DNA of 64,000 nucleotides from Euglena gracilis (taxonomy: Eukaryota > Euglenida > Euglenophyceae > Euglenales): contig CP154956.1 of assembly GCA_039621445.1 (NCBI GenBank), positions 15,913,508-15,977,507 of the forward strand. Reading direction: 5' to 3'. Below, in pieces: positions 12,128 through 21,589 of this stretch. Numbering within the stretch: the stretch's first letter is position 1; each line of letters opens with the position of its first letter. The position numbers and the translations under genes were made by a program. The notes beneath the pieces are model-generated. The model worked only from the letters and a program-made list of their open reading frames with translations. It had not been told where the DNA came from and did no database searches.

Positions 12128-12302
12128 CCCGCCTCCCCCGCCCTTGTCCCTCCCCGCAGCCGTCGCCCAAGAGGTGACCGCCGCCCACCGTGGCCTCTTC
12201 TCCGCCCCGCTGGGCCGGCTGCTGGAAGTGGACCCGGACGTGCGCATCAGCGCCACGGCCGTCCTCTCGATGCTACAGGACCTCCAGCCTGGCGGAGTTT
12301 GA
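3659..12302 (+). CDS. Gene A: split gene for a kinase-fold protein, probable pseudokinase (eight exons)
   Basis: Joining eight GC-rich patches (3659-3744, 5376-5485, 6113-6265, 7158-7294, 7579-7678, 8146-8286, 9168-9268, 12160-12302) gives about 320 residues covering a whole protein-kinase fold: glycine-loop region, ALKV, RHPNVVQ, the LEYCEHGTL hinge, HGDL, GFG, PPEW, a C-lobe with DPDVR, and a stop. All joins from exon 3 onward use GT donors and AG acceptors with matching phase. The Mg-binding Asp (DFG to GFG), the catalytic-loop Asn (Thr) and the helix-C Glu (Ala) are replaced, so phosphotransfer is probably weak or absent, although the beta3 Lys and the loop Asp remain. The family resembles NEK-type Ser/Thr kinases only loosely, and I do not assign it. 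Gene B, 29 kb downstream on the same strand, is a paralogue. The join of exons 1 and 2 is unresolved, so the gene could be damaged at its 5' end. Confidence 0.8.
3745..5375. other. Intron 1 of gene A, no separate gene
   Basis: Holds GTCGACCCCCC / GGGGGGGTCGAC palindromes (about 3757-3803), a GATGAT stretch near 4160, a CA/GT-rich patch (4860-4920), and fragments of the hAT-like family seen at 8885 and 45745 (GACAAAAAAACCTC near 5000; TCTTAATAAAAACTCCTG ending 5299). Confidence 0.5.
5376..5485 (+). CDS. Gene A exon 2: glycine-loop and beta3 lysine region
   Basis: The frame reads [20 protein letters not shown], then [15 protein letters not shown], matching gene B (RVVSHITEGVWASVYEVREE, then GAPFALKV). 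The usual GxGxxGxV loop is reduced to one glycine (ADGTWASV), and the ALKV lysine is kept. The GTGTGG donor at 5486 (phase 2) fits exon 3. The 5' border is a problem: an in-frame TGA at 5373-5375 lies directly upstream, and there is no AG between it and the conserved residues. The given start is simply the first codon after that stop. Confidence 0.65.
5697..6022. repeat. CA-rich microsatellite in gene A intron 2
   Basis: About 325 bases of ACACGC/ACACAC/ATGCAC units, ending about 90 bases before exon 3. Translations of it as poly-(His-Thr) or poly-(Cys-Val) are artefacts. Confidence 0.95.
6113..6265 (+). CDS. Gene A exon 3: helix C to beta5
   Basis: The acceptor TTTGCCAG precedes 6113, with one base completing the codon begun in exon 2. 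The readable part is [20 protein letters not shown] and on to VRCLCVQ. RHPNVV is the classic start of kinase strand beta4. Where gene B has the helix-C Glu (TTLEMLKRL), this copy has Ala (ATLALLRRL), so the Lys-Glu salt bridge cannot form. The GTGTGC donor at 6266 splits the last Gln codon in phase 2, exactly as in gene B. An internal AG before CCGGCC would give a shorter exon and cannot be excluded. A long CA microsatellite lies just upstream. Confidence 0.8.
6266..7157. other. Intron 3 of gene A, repeats only
   Basis: G-run pairs (6396-6425, 6682-6730), a related phrase GGTATTATTTGGGG / GGTATTATTTACCCC repeated at about 6408 and 6689, and an AT-rich tract near 6790. No gene seen. Confidence 0.45.
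7158..7294 (+). CDS. Gene A exon 4: hinge and helices D-E
   Basis: Bounded by GTCCCAG and a GTGTGC donor (phase 2 in, phase 1 out), 137 bases long, the same length as its gene B partner at 36555-36691. It reads [14 protein letters not shown], then [20 protein letters not shown]. This is the kinase hinge (LEYC..GTL), helix D, and the helix E pattern QLxxALxFIHxxG that precedes the catalytic loop. Protein conservation with B is strong across the whole exon, with few third-base matches, as expected for an old duplication under selection. Confidence 0.9.
7579..7678 (+). CDS. Gene A exon 5: catalytic loop and GFG motif
   Basis: The acceptor CCCCACAG completes a Gly codon, giving [20 protein letters not shown], then [12 protein letters not shown]. 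HRDxKxxN has become HGDLRAET: the catalytic Asp is kept, Arg replaces Lys and Thr replaces the Mg-binding Asn. DFG has become GFG. The donor GTGGGG at 7679 is in phase 2. Catalytic loop and GFG share one exon here; in gene B they are separated by an intron. Confidence 0.88.
8146..8286 (+). CDS. Gene A exon 6: activation segment and PPE motif
   Basis: A pyrimidine-rich tract ending TTTCGAG gives an acceptor whose single leading base completes the codon from exon 5. The translation ends [14 protein letters not shown], then LPSYD. PPE stands for the APE motif, and YD holds the conserved helix-F Asp. The segment [15 protein letters not shown] is nearly identical in gene B. The donor GTGGCC splits the codon after Asp in phase 2; the gene B donor is GTGCCC at the same codon position. 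The first ~12 residues have no close match in B, so the start could be a few codons off. Confidence 0.78.
8885..9084. mobile_element. hAT-like non-autonomous element with perfect 8-bp target duplication
   Basis: Ends CAGGGGTTTTTTTAGTCTTG and GGTCTTAAAAAAAAAACCTG form inverted repeats. GTCCGGAC lies immediately on both sides (8877-8884 and 9085-9092). The interior is G/C-run palindromes around GGCCTTTTTGG. It lies in the intron before gene A exon 7. Confidence 0.85.
9168..9268 (+). CDS. Gene A exon 7: helix F and G region
   Basis: Reads [20 protein letters not shown], then [24 protein letters not shown] is a typical kinase helix-F sequence. The acceptor CGCGGAG at 9166-9167 leaves one leading base, and the gene B partner at 39221-39324 begins after GCCGGAG with the same phase, being one codon longer. 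An upstream AG (start 9144) would add seven residues in the same phase. The donor is GTGTGT, phase 1. A 200-bp hAT-like element sits 84 bases upstream. Confidence 0.85.
9349..9480. repeat. Partial copy of the CTTAGGCGG element
   Basis: CTTAGGCGGCGCATCTCG and the later phrases GTTGCAAG and CGAGAGGGAGCA match the left part of 29350-30970 in the same order and spacing. No clear right terminus; GCCTAAAGTGC at about 9692 is a weak candidate. Confidence 0.6.
9481..10084. other. Intron 7 of gene A, low-information DNA
   Basis: A short direct repeat (GTGTAATCACACA twice, 9711-9750), then AT-rich sequence with ATAATAATA near 9960. No gene seen. Confidence 0.45.
10085..11485. repeat. Degenerate ~200-bp tandem repeat array (gene A intron 7)
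   Basis: Successive units carry the same ordered phrases: GAGTTG(C/T)GGGGAAATCAAAA, then AGGGCTTCA, TTTGATTTTGCTTCATTGTC, GAAACATCGATTTTTTGACC and CGGCCAAAA. The array ends TTTGGACCCCTTCGCACGTG, AATAACTCGGGCC and ATCCAGTCGCTCGCGACTG. The same array occurs reversed at 25000-26050 and 52480-53680, and as one end at 40385-40610. Confidence 0.8.
12022..12126. repeat. (GT)n microsatellite before gene A exon 8
   Basis: About 50 GT units, 33 bases upstream of the exon 8 acceptor. Confidence 0.97.
12160..12302 (+). CDS. Gene A exon 8: end of kinase fold with stop
   Basis: After a 105-bp GT repeat and the acceptor TCCCCGCAG, the phase-matched frame reads [16 protein letters not shown], then [20 protein letters not shown] and [10 protein letters not shown], then TGA at 12300-12302. 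DPDVR carries the conserved helix-H Arg and the rest is helix I, so the fold is complete. The stop may not be used: a weak GT at 12298 (phase 0) could splice to a proline-rich patch at 16208 and give A a tail like that of gene B. Confidence 0.85.
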
Positions 12303-12357
12303 GTTTTATAGTTTTTATGCGGCGTGGCCGACCCGCACCCTGGGTGGGGGGGGGGGG

Positions 12358-12467
12358 TCCGGCCACCTCGACGTGCACAGACAAAAAGGGCCAGACGCGC
12401 AAAACAGCGCCAGGCCAGAAGAAGGGATAAAGGGTACCAAACAAACAGCCACAGTGCACACAGAGGG
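12358..12467. repeat. ~110-bp dispersed repeat, copy 2 (flanks gene A)
   Basis: Direct repeat of 2872-2982, starting 56 bases after the gene A stop codon. No third copy was noticed next to gene B. Confidence 0.75.
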
Positions 12468-12843
12468 GGGAGCTGCCTGGACAGGCTCACCTGGGGAGGG
12501 GGGTGTTGGGTAAAAGTTTCTGGGAACTCGGCTGATGCACTCCTGCGCCATCCCATGCCGTGGTGCTGGAAGCCCTGAAAGAGCCCGTTTGGGGGACAAA
12601 GTTCTGCCCGCGGCCACAAATGGGTGACCCCAGGGGGTGGCAGCCCCTCGCCAGGTGCCCCCAGGCCCCCAACCGGGTTGGTAGAGCGCCGCCTGCCTCC
12701 AACCCCCAGCGGCGCCCTCGTTTGCTGCGCTGCTGTGCTGGTAGGCCACCCCAGCTGACCCACCCCTCCCTTTACCTACCGCCAACCCCCTTCGCCGGGG
12801 GTCGGCGGTAACTTAAAAAATAAATAGGTAGAATGTGAGAAAG

Positions 12844-13342
12844 CAGGGGGGGGGGAGAAAATTGCACCGTGCAATTTTTGCAATTTTGTGCAATTTTCGA
12901 TTTTCCTGAAGTGTGCATTTGCTTTGCACTTTTTGTGCAATTGATTGCACCGTAGTGAAAATTTCCGTCTGTTTATTGTTGGTTTACTCAGTGTGAAAGC
13001 CCAATAGGCCAATCGGCAAAAGAGCAATGGAGGTTCTACAAACAGGTTCGTATTTTGTGCCTTGGTAATTTGACCAACCTTGAGCATGACATCTCTAAGT
13101 ATGAAATGTTGTGTCTTCCGCTGGATGATGAACAAATTCAGGATGAATGGCATAAGTATTGCCATGGCTGATTGTGTTCCAACTTTTTGGGCGAACGGAC
13201 CGGGTAAATTGTCAGAATATGCAGCTTTTTCTGGTTTCTGGTATGGCTTTTCTAGTATGTGCAATTTTGTGCAATTTTGTGCAATTTTTTTTGCATTGCA
13301 ATTTTTGACCCCCCCGATGTGCAATTTCTCCCCCCCCCCCTG
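12844..13342. mobile_element. hAT-like non-autonomous element, GCAATTTT-rich family
   Basis: Starts CAGGGGG...AGAAAATTGCACC and ends GTGCAATTTCTCCCC...CCCTG. GAGAAAG (7 bp) is duplicated at the flanks (12837-12843, 13343-13349). Arrays of TTTTGTGCAA occur inside both ends. Non-coding. Confidence 0.7.
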
Positions 13343-14603
13343 GAGAAAGCTTTGGTACCTGTCCAGGCACTTGGCCGAAAATGGAAAAAAAATTCAGCAA
13401 CGGAATCGAGGTTTTTTGAAAACGTTTGTGAATTTTTTGAATGTTTTTACAAGATTCTCAGTTTGTCCTGCCAAACAGTGTCCAGTATGCATTACCAACT
13501 TCCTTGTGCAGTCACCTTTTTCGGTCACCATGCCTGTCCCTGGTGTGCACAGTGCGAAATGGGTTATTTGGGCAAGAGCCGAGGGCTTCGACGAAGTCTC
13601 TGAAAGTTGCGGTGACAAAGTTCAATGAGCCCGATGAGGGAGAGCATGTGAAGCCCCTTCTTCCACTAAAACTGAATTAATTATTTCATTTTCAGGTGTA
13701 TTGCACGCTTTGTGCAAAGTTGATGGGGGCCAATAGTGCCACCATCAAACAGTATTGTCTGGGGAATCAAGGGGGAGAGAAATATTTTTGTAAAAGCATC
13801 CACGCCATGAGGATAGATGAGAGAAAGGCTACCCCCCCCCTATGTCCAACGACCCCCCTATGTCCAATGACCACCCCCCCGGTCAGAGGACACTTTTTCG
13901 GAGGTTTGACCCAATTTTTGGTCCCGGCGTGAAGCGCCGGGACGAAAAATTTTGCCCAAAAATTGGCCAAATATTTGGCCAAAATGCCATTTTTGACACT
14001 TTTTGGACAAAAATTTGTCAAAATTGCCCAAAATTTTCGGCGCGAAGCGCCGGAAGGGAAAATTTGGGCATTTTTGGGTGGGTAGGGACCCGGGTACCCA
14101 CCAACTTTCTTTTGACCCCATGTCCAACGACCACCCCCCCGGTCAGAGGACAGAGGTTACCGGTCATTGGACATAGGGGGTAAGGCATTGGCCATCGCAC
14201 AAACCCAGCCTCCAATTTCTTCAGCGCCACCCGTCATCGTGGCCATGGTACCATGTGCCAACCACTCGCATGAAACTACCCAAGAGACTCCGTCTAAAAT
14301 GATGAAAGTGGAGAAGAGCCTCTCTGGTTGGATAACCAAGGGGGAAAACCCGTGTTGATGGGCAGGGAAATTAATTCCTCCAAAGATTTTACTCAATAGT
14401 TTCCGAAATGCTTTCTATCTGGGTTTTCTGGGGTGACCAATTTAAACAAAGCCAAATCTTAGATCAAAATGTTGTTTCCTGGGCTCCATTCTGGAGTTTG
14501 TCAGAAGTTCTGGAGGATCCGGTGGGGAAAAAATATATTTATACTAATTCATTGGTGGTGTGTTTGCCACGCATATTTTACACATATATTTTTTTCTGTG
14601 TTT
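13343..14603. other. No gene recognised
   Basis: Contains the repeated phrase ATGTCCAACGACC / CCCCCCCGGTCAGAGGACA (13842-13890, 14119-14160), with a GGCGTGAAGCGCCGG hairpin and a GCGCGAAGCGCC hairpin between. This may be another G/C-bounded element, but the borders are not clear. Confidence 0.4.
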
Positions 14604-14742
14604 TGTATGTATGTGTGTATGTATGTATGTATGTATGTATGTATGTATGTATGTATGTATGTATGTATGTATGTATGTATGTATGTATGTATGTATGTAT
14701 GTATGTATGTATCTATGTATCTATGTATCTATGTATGTGTGT
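14604..14742. repeat. (TATG)n microsatellite
   Basis: About 30 TATG units with GTGT and ATCT variants at the edges. Confidence 0.95.
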
Positions 14743-14768
14743 GCGTGTATATACAGATATGTATGCAT

Positions 14769-16051
14769 CAGAGAGGGGCAAAATATGCACCGTGCAGTTT
14801 TTGCAGTTTTTTTGCAGTTTTCACATTTTCGGTTTTTTGCAGTTTTTTGCAGTTTTTTGCAGCTTTTTTTCTGAAAAAAACTGCACACGTGCAGTTTTTT
14901 GCTGTTTTTTTTTTATTTCAGTTTTGAGGAAACCTGAGGTGCTCATTTTTTGGTGCTCTGCGTCTTGTTACGCTGGATTGTGTTGTTTGATGGGTGTTTC
15001 TCAAGAAAAAGTCTCTCTCAAAAAATCTCTTCATGAGTTGTGTTGTCTACAGTAATCCCACCAGTTGTCTTGCCCCCAACTGTTTTGCCAACTGCCTTGC
15101 CTCTCGCCACAACAGAAATTGTTGTACACCACCATTCCAAAAAAGCAGATTGTTTCGGTGACAACGCCACAATTTCTCCCCAACCAAAATCGCTCCATCT
15201 CCAACTTGTGCATGTGGTGACAGATGTCACGATGCTTATTTTGGCAATCGTCATTTGCACACTCCTGAGCAGATTCAATTATTTTGGGATTCCTGGGGAC
15301 CAAATCCAAAAACTGTTTTTTTTTTGTGCAAATTTTGGTTGAAGTTTGTTGAATTTTGGTTGAAGTTGGAGTTTGTGAGATTCGTGGAGACACAAAGGAG
15401 CACGAGCTCCTGTAGAAGATTGGGCCTTGTCCCAAGCATTTTGGCCAAATATCCCACAAGCCAATTGCAAGAAATTCCCAGACCATTTGGCCATCCCCTA
15501 AAGACAGTATTCAAAGTTTGTGATGGTTGTTGTAGATTTTTTTAGTTTTGTAGATTTTTTGCATTGTGACATGGGTGAAGTTCACCAGGTGATGGACCGA
15601 AAATTCCAAAACTGAACATCCCATGCAAGAATTAAAAGCATAGAAACTTTCTGCATATGGGTATGTGCATTTTTTCCATATTTAGCTGTTTGGCACCTCC
15701 GTGGGCATGGCCGTCACAAGCTTTGGTGCAGGAAAACCAATGTGAACCAGCATCCAAACCAAACACGTGACTTGTGTTTCAGTGCATGAAAACCCATGTA
15801 CAGTGTACCTTGATTGATTGCTTTCATTTTTATTGTCATCAGCTCCAAAGTTGTTCAAAAGTTAGGTGAATTGGGGCGTTCTCGTGTGATTACAATTTAC
15901 ATTGTTTTGCATATGCACACCATTTCAGCTTGTTTATTGTTATTTTTGTTGATGTGTAGTTTTTTGCAGTTTTTTGCAGTTTTTTGCAGTTTTTTGCAGT
16001 TTTTTGCAGTGCAGTTTTTGACCTGCCTGTGTGCAGTTTTTGCCCCCCCTG
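14769..16051. mobile_element. Probable 1.3-kb element bounded by GCAGTTTTTT arrays
   Basis: Left end CAGAGAGGGGCAAAATATGC, ACCGTGCAGTTTTTGCAG; right end GCAGTTTTTGACCTGCC and GTGCAGTTTTTGCCCCCCCTG. Both ends carry GCAGTTTTTT arrays in inverted orientation, as in 12844-13342. No target duplication could be read because the flanks are microsatellite. The middle (15030-15600) shows no gene. Confidence 0.5.
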
Positions 16052-16085
16052 ATACATACATGTACATACACATGTGCATGCGCCC

Positions 16086-16105
16086 ATACACACACACACA
16101 CACAC

Positions 16106-16151
<46 letters not shown>

Positions 16152-16169
16152 GTGTGTGTGTGTGTGTGC

Positions 16170-16200
<31 letters not shown>
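16086..16200. repeat. (CA)n then (TG)n self-complementary microsatellite
   Basis: A CA run switches to a GT run at about 16107-16110, so the block can fold on itself. It ends seven bases before the 16208 exon candidate. Confidence 0.92.
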
Positions 16201-16207
16201 ACTGCAG

Positions 16208-16362
16208 GGATACCCTTCCCACAAGATTTCCTGCCCTCCTCTGCCCCTCCTTTCCGCTCCCCATTTGGTTCCGCCTCAGGCCACGCCGCCGTTCCCCCTC
16301 CGACAGCCCTCCCCCCCTCTGACGCAGCAGTCCTCACCCACCGCTGCCGGGGGACGACCGCC
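16208..16362 (+). CDS. Possible extra C-terminal exon of gene A (proline-rich)
   Basis: The patch lies between ACTGCAG and one of the few textbook donors in the window (GTAAGT at 16363). In phase 0 it is open and reads PPLPLLSAPHLVPPQATPPF, then LRQPSPPLTQQSSPTAAG. The composition resembles the proline-rich exon of gene B at 44279-44472, and an internal AG before GCCACG lines up with one in B. All three frames are open, so the frame is uncertain. A GT microsatellite ends seven bases upstream. Confidence 0.35.
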
Positions 16363-16516
16363 GTAAGTTGCTTTGCGGACGCGACGCACCGCAGCTTACG
16401 CCGCCGCCCAGCCTTTTCCTGCCCGGAACGCGGCTTCCAGGCGAGGACCCCTTTTTCGGAATTCTTGGAATTCTCGGGATTCTTGGAATGGCCCAGTGAT
16501 ATTCTCTTCAAAGGAC

Positions 16517-16760
16517 CAGGCTTGTCAGGTCACATCCCTCGGGGGGGGGGGGTGCTACTGCCAGACTGGGTAGGGCACTTTGGATCCCCTGGTCGGGTTT
16601 TGGGTGGGTAGTGCATGGCACACTCCCTGGCGCCAGGGGCCCGAAAATGGTCATTTTTAAAGGAAAAATGGCTTGGTTGGCAGGCTCCGGGCCCCGAAAC
16701 CGACTCTGGGGGTTGCCTGCTGTGCCACCCCCCCCCGAGAAGAAGAAGAAAAGAAGCCTG
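16517..16760. mobile_element. hAT-like non-autonomous element (GGTTGGCAGGCTCCGG family)
   Basis: Ends CAGGCTTGTCAGG and AAAGAAGCCTG. Flanking 8-mers CAAAGGAC (16509) and CAAAGCAC (16761) differ by one base. The interior has GAAAATGG...TTGGTTGGCAGGC, also present at about 955-1120, 35700-35830 and 51896-52124. Confidence 0.75.
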
Positions 16761-17169
16761 CAAAGCACATAAGCCAGGGTGAATTATCAAAAAAGCGAGC
16801 CATTGCCGTCAATTGTTTTTCCAGAGAAAGTCCTCGACAATTTTGGCCCGACTACCAGAACCATCTTCTCGCACCAGGGGGGGGGGACTTGGACGGGAAA
16901 GGTTGTCGTGGCAAAAGTTCGGGACAAAATTTTGTCCTGGACTTTTACCGCCATTTTTTTTGGATCCGTCCAGGATTTTCAGCGGCAATTTTAAGAAAAA
17001 TACAATTTCCTCCAGTGAACGCCGAAGATTTTCTTCGGCGCTTCACGCCGATTTTTGGAGTATATTTTTGTTCCAAATCTCTTCATTAAAATTTAGCTAT
17101 CTTTCTAAATGCAAGAATGTGCCCCCCCCCCCCCAATGGCCTCATCCCCCTCCCTCGATCTCCAAGCAG

Positions 17170-17266
17170 GCTTTTTCCAACCGTCCTCGTCCCCATTGTG
17201 TCCGTGGGGGAAAGGCTGCACCTCTGCCCCCGCCCCCCGCTGCTCTGCTGTGCTATTTTTGACACT
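17170..17266 (+). CDS. Weak exon candidate after the proline-rich patch of gene A
   Basis: After CCAAGCAG, the frame that follows in phase from the 16208 candidate reads LFPTVLVPIVSVGERLHLCP, then RPPLLCCAIFDT, ending before a GT at 17267. The string VGERLHLCP slightly resembles VGTRLCLPD in gene B exon c2. GC-rich composition and an open frame are the only other support, and two alternative frames are also open. Confidence 0.2.
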
Positions 17267-18980
17267 GTTCTTCCCCTGTTGCAACAGCCGTCCCACGCAC
17301 ATGCACGCACACACATACGCAAATCCTGCCTGTGGCGACTGTCAAAACCCTGCAGCCATGGTTGGAAATGTCGCTCGCTGATTGGCCCCACATTTTCACG
17401 TCGTCATTTTCTCTGTGGTTGAAAACGAGCTCCATTTGTGCCTGCACACCATTCCCAATATCCCAAGTTTACCGTCATTCAGTCACTGGCGGACCACCTT
17501 CCCGGGGGGTGACAAGTTTTTTTTTTATTGTTACTGACTCCCTGACTACCCTCCCCCCCCCCCCCATGGGAAAGGGGGGAAAAATTCCAAATGACCGAAA
17601 ACCACCAAACTGACCAAATTTCCCTTGGAATGCAGAGTGGCCGATCCCCGGAGGGTGACTGACTGGTTTTTGGAAAAACCGGACATGACCCCCCTCCACA
17701 GGTCGCCTGGAAATTGTATGATCCCAAAATGCTGTGGCAAAATTGGTTACCAGAGCGCAAGGTAACCTGAAAGACAGGATTCTTTTGTTCTCCCTTGTGT
17801 GCAGTTGAGCCCCTCAATATTTCCCCCAATGCGAACTGGTTACACGTTGGCCCTGCAGTGTCCTGCAATGCATTTATCTTGCTCTGCACGATTTATGTTT
17901 GCGATCCAATGTCTCGGGCTTGATTATTTGCGCAAAGCAATTGTTGAGGCAACCTCTGCTCTCCCTGTTCTCTTTGCAACTGACCGCGGGATTGCCGGCC
18001 GTTTTTTTTTCCCATTCGGCCTCAGTTTCGCACCGTGTTTTTGCCAATGAAACAGCCTACATCCTATTGCCCCTGTCATCAAAATCCAACATTGAGAGCA
18101 GTTCATCGAAGTTTGTCACAATATAATTATTTGTTGAGGGACCGTGTCCCCCAAAAAATTAAAATCAACCCCCTCTGGGATTGTCATTTTGCCTAACGTT
18201 GCCTCGATCAGTGTTGTGTTGCTACAAAAGATGCATTACCGAAATTCATACATTGTCAAGATAGCCACCAGGGCTTCAGTCAATGACTCCCTGCCCTGGG
18301 AAGAGGGAGTCAGCTCAAAGGCTGGATCATTTGAGCTATCTGGAAAGAAGGCTGCTGATCTCCCTCCGGGTTAGAGGTCCCCTGCTGAACCTGAACTTGA
18401 ATTGGGGGCGGGGGGCGAACCGGACCTGGTTTCCTCCAAAATGCACAAACCGCCAAAGAAACAACTTATGCACATCATCATTTTGAAGCCTGACATCCTG
18501 AGGCAGGCAGGCCACGTACAATGTCCCCCCCACGCCATTGGCCTGGGGCGCAAAATCCAGAACTGTTGAAATGAAATGCCCTTAGCTTGGCAGGAGTAAG
18601 AAGTTGTTTATTGGGGATGGGGAGGGTGAGGGGACTTGGAGAAAGGCTGCTGGCTGGCTACCGAGGGGGGTCCTCCTCGGCCAGGTCTGCATATTCACTG
18701 GAATGCAGCTGAATGTCCCTAAGGGAGAATTCAAGTTTACGTCATATCTGTCCAAGTTTCCAGTGGTTGCATTGGACACAGGGTGAAGCAACTCATCTTT
18801 TGTTCTCTTGCGTGTCTCCTCTCCGCCCTCCCTGCAGAGGTTTTTTTTCAGGTTGTTGTTCCTGGGGAGTCCGGCCCACCCCCCCCCCCATCGAACTTCC
18901 CAGGGGATGGGGGTCGGGCCGAGCAGCGATCCCCGGAGGGGGATCTTCCTCTGTTCTACATTTTTTTGGACCACAAAATA
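17267..18980. other. No gene recognised
   Basis: Contains the phrase GTGACTGACTGGTTTTTGG (17656), echoed at 56401 and 48582, plus low-complexity patches. The plus-strand frames lack paired splice signals I would trust. Confidence 0.4.
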
Positions 18981-18988
18981 ATTCTGTG

Positions 18989-19026
<38 letters not shown>

Positions 19027-19600
19027 CGTGCGTGCGTGTGTGCATGCGTGCGTGGGTGGGTGGGTGGGTGCGTGTGTGTGCAGGATTGTATGGGAAGCTC
19101 CGCAGCCATGAGGTCGGTGGCAGGAGGGGTCACCCCCCTGGGGGGGTAGGGTGGTAGGGAGTCCCCCACACCTCTCCCCCCTAGTTGCAGGGGGGGGGGG
19201 TAGTCCCCCCCCCCCCCCTCCTCTGCGGGGGCGGAAAAAAAAATCTGCCTGGGCCATGTGGCAGGGACACGACAGGCCGGGGACCAATACAGGCCAGTCA
19301 ATGACTCCCGGGGGGGGGGGGTCAATGGTTCTACAACAACAGCCCAGAGGGGCCAACGGATTTGGAGGGGCTGGGTGCTGCATATCGGGGGCAAAGCTGG
19401 GTGGAAGGAAACTCCAGGCCTCTCCCCGCCCAGCTTCCGATTTAACCCCGCAAGGTTTCTTGTGCCTTTCATGGCAGGGAAGCCACTTCTCCAATGGGGT
19501 CCATGCAAGCTGGCCATCCACTGTGTGTGTGTGTGTGTGTGTGTGTGTTTGTGTGTGTATATGTTGGTGGGTATGTCCATACACAGGCGGGTGGGTGGGT
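18981..19600. repeat. Two GT microsatellites around a G/C-run palindrome block
   Basis: GT units at about 18987-19080 and 19521-19560; between them are CACCCCCCTGGGGGGGTAGGG and a C-run/G-run pair (19190-19220). Confidence 0.85.
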
Positions 19601-21408
19601 GGGAAGCTGGATAATATACAGGGTATTTTTAGGGAGGCTGGCTGCAAGTGGAAATCACCTCGTGCAGAAGTTGTTGATCGAATTGAAGAAAATAATGCAT
19701 CCCTTGTGCAGCTCGTGTGACACCTCGTGCACCTCATGCGCCAAACGTTGCACGCCATGAATCATCCCTTCCACCCCGTGTGCCGATCTCTGTTTTGATG
19801 TCATATATTTCTGTCAATTCCAATTTTGACTTTTTGAGTGGTCTTTTGGTGGGTTAAATATCCGACAATATTTTATTCGGTATTTTATGAAAATAATTGC
19901 AATAAATAAACGTATTTGTTTCATAAACATAACATTTTTGTATCACATATAAATATAACGTTTTCATAAATAATTTTGATAAAATAAATATACTTGTTAG
20001 AAATAATTCTAATAAGAACAGTATTTTATTGTAATTGTTAAGATATGTATATGCCACACCCCATGTGTCGGTTGGTTGCCGGTGGTTGAGGACCACCCGC
20101 AAAGATTTGTGGCATACTGCTGTGCTGTATCGGGAAGCAAGGCGGTTGGCTTTGGCACGGCATCGGCCCCCCAATCAGTGTCTGCGGCCCACAACGTGGC
20201 TGTGGCCGCGGTCCGTCATCGCTGGGAGGCCAGCGCTGCCCTCGGTCTTCCCCGCCTCGGAGCAGGGATCACGCCAAGGTCACACTGGGTGACACCAAGG
20301 TCACGGCCGAGCCGGTTGACAGGTAGCTGTCGGGGAAACGAGAGCAACTGGACACACAAATGACAGGAAACCATGAACATAAATGATACACACTCACTGA
20401 TGATGCAACGTGGTGGGCTGAGTTCGCCCGTTGGCGAACGGTTCCGGCAAGTTCATTTTGATTGTGTTTGATCCCTGAGTGCGAGCAGTCGTTGGCCTCG
20501 CCACTCACTCGCTTTCGACCCCTGACCTGGCCCCTGAGTCTTCCTCGGCTTCTATGGTTCTTTGCTCCGGTGGCGAGGGGGATGCTTTCGTTTCTGTTTT
20601 TCCGTTTTTTTCTGCGATTTTTTTAATGTGTTCATGTGTGTCATATGTTTGGTCTGATATTGGGCGATTTCGAGTGTACTGCCTCCCAACCCCCCCCCAG
20701 CCCCATACACCAGGTATTTGAGATCTCGGTGTAACCCTCCCAAGTAATTTCTGGGGTGAATCATTTGGGACAATTTCTTAACTCAGGATTACCCCCCAAA
20801 AAATCCGAGATGTATATCTCCGTGAAATGCCCAAAAGTTACCCCCCCCCATTTGTGGGGCCCCACAGTGGCTTCTTTTCGGCCTCACCAAGCCTGGGGAC
20901 CCGTCGACTGACAAAATCAATGATTCTGTTGTGTGCTGTGCAGCATTGTAGTATACCTTCCTCAGTTATCGCTGGTATGTTTTAAAGCGTCGTGGGAAAA
21001 GACAGGAGTCTGTGGTCGCGCATTCATACCCCTGCTGTGGCCACATGTCTCTCTGACATGTCTTGGGCCTCGCACCATCTTTCTTGTCCGCTCGCAGCGT
21101 GTTTCTGCAAATGGTGCATTTGTACCTGCACCGACTCTCTGCCCAGGGACAATCCTGGGCGTCTTCATGTCCTCGGTGAAGAATATTGCTGCAAAGGCTT
21201 TGGCTTCGTTATTTATTGGCTTCGTTATTTCACACACACCAGACTCTGATGTAGAGTAACACAAAGAACCCTTCGATTTTGGCAAATTCACTCATTCTCA
21301 ATGGCAAAAAAAATTTGTGCAATTTGTGTGTGTGTGTTTTTTAAATTTGCTCAACAAATTTCTAAATTTTCCCCGGTATTCTGGATTTCAGGAAAATTCA
21401 GTTAATGA
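19601..21408. other. No firm gene; one coding-like patch at about 20080-20290
   Basis: The patch reads FVAYCCAVSGSKAVGFGTAS, then AHNVAVAAVRHRWEASAALG in one plus frame, with good composition but no clear acceptor and donor. The rest is AT-rich (19850-20040) or unremarkable. Confidence 0.3.
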
Positions 21409-21589
21409 CAGGGATAGGGTTAGGGTTCAAGATAGGCCTAAATTCGGTCTGAATTCAGGTATCAATTTTCATCGAAATTGGGAATGATTTTGCCTACTAT
21501 TTTAAGACTATACTATGCTTATACTTCTTTAAGATTCTCAATTAACTTCGGCCAAAAAACCCTCACCCTAACCCTATCCCTAACCCTAA
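21409..21589. repeat. Two short telomere-type repeats in opposite orientation
   Basis: GGGATAGGGTTAGGGTT at 21411-21427 and CCCTAACCCTATCCCTAACC at 21565-21584, about 140 bases apart, forming an imperfect inverted repeat of TTAGGG-type units. Confidence 0.8.
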
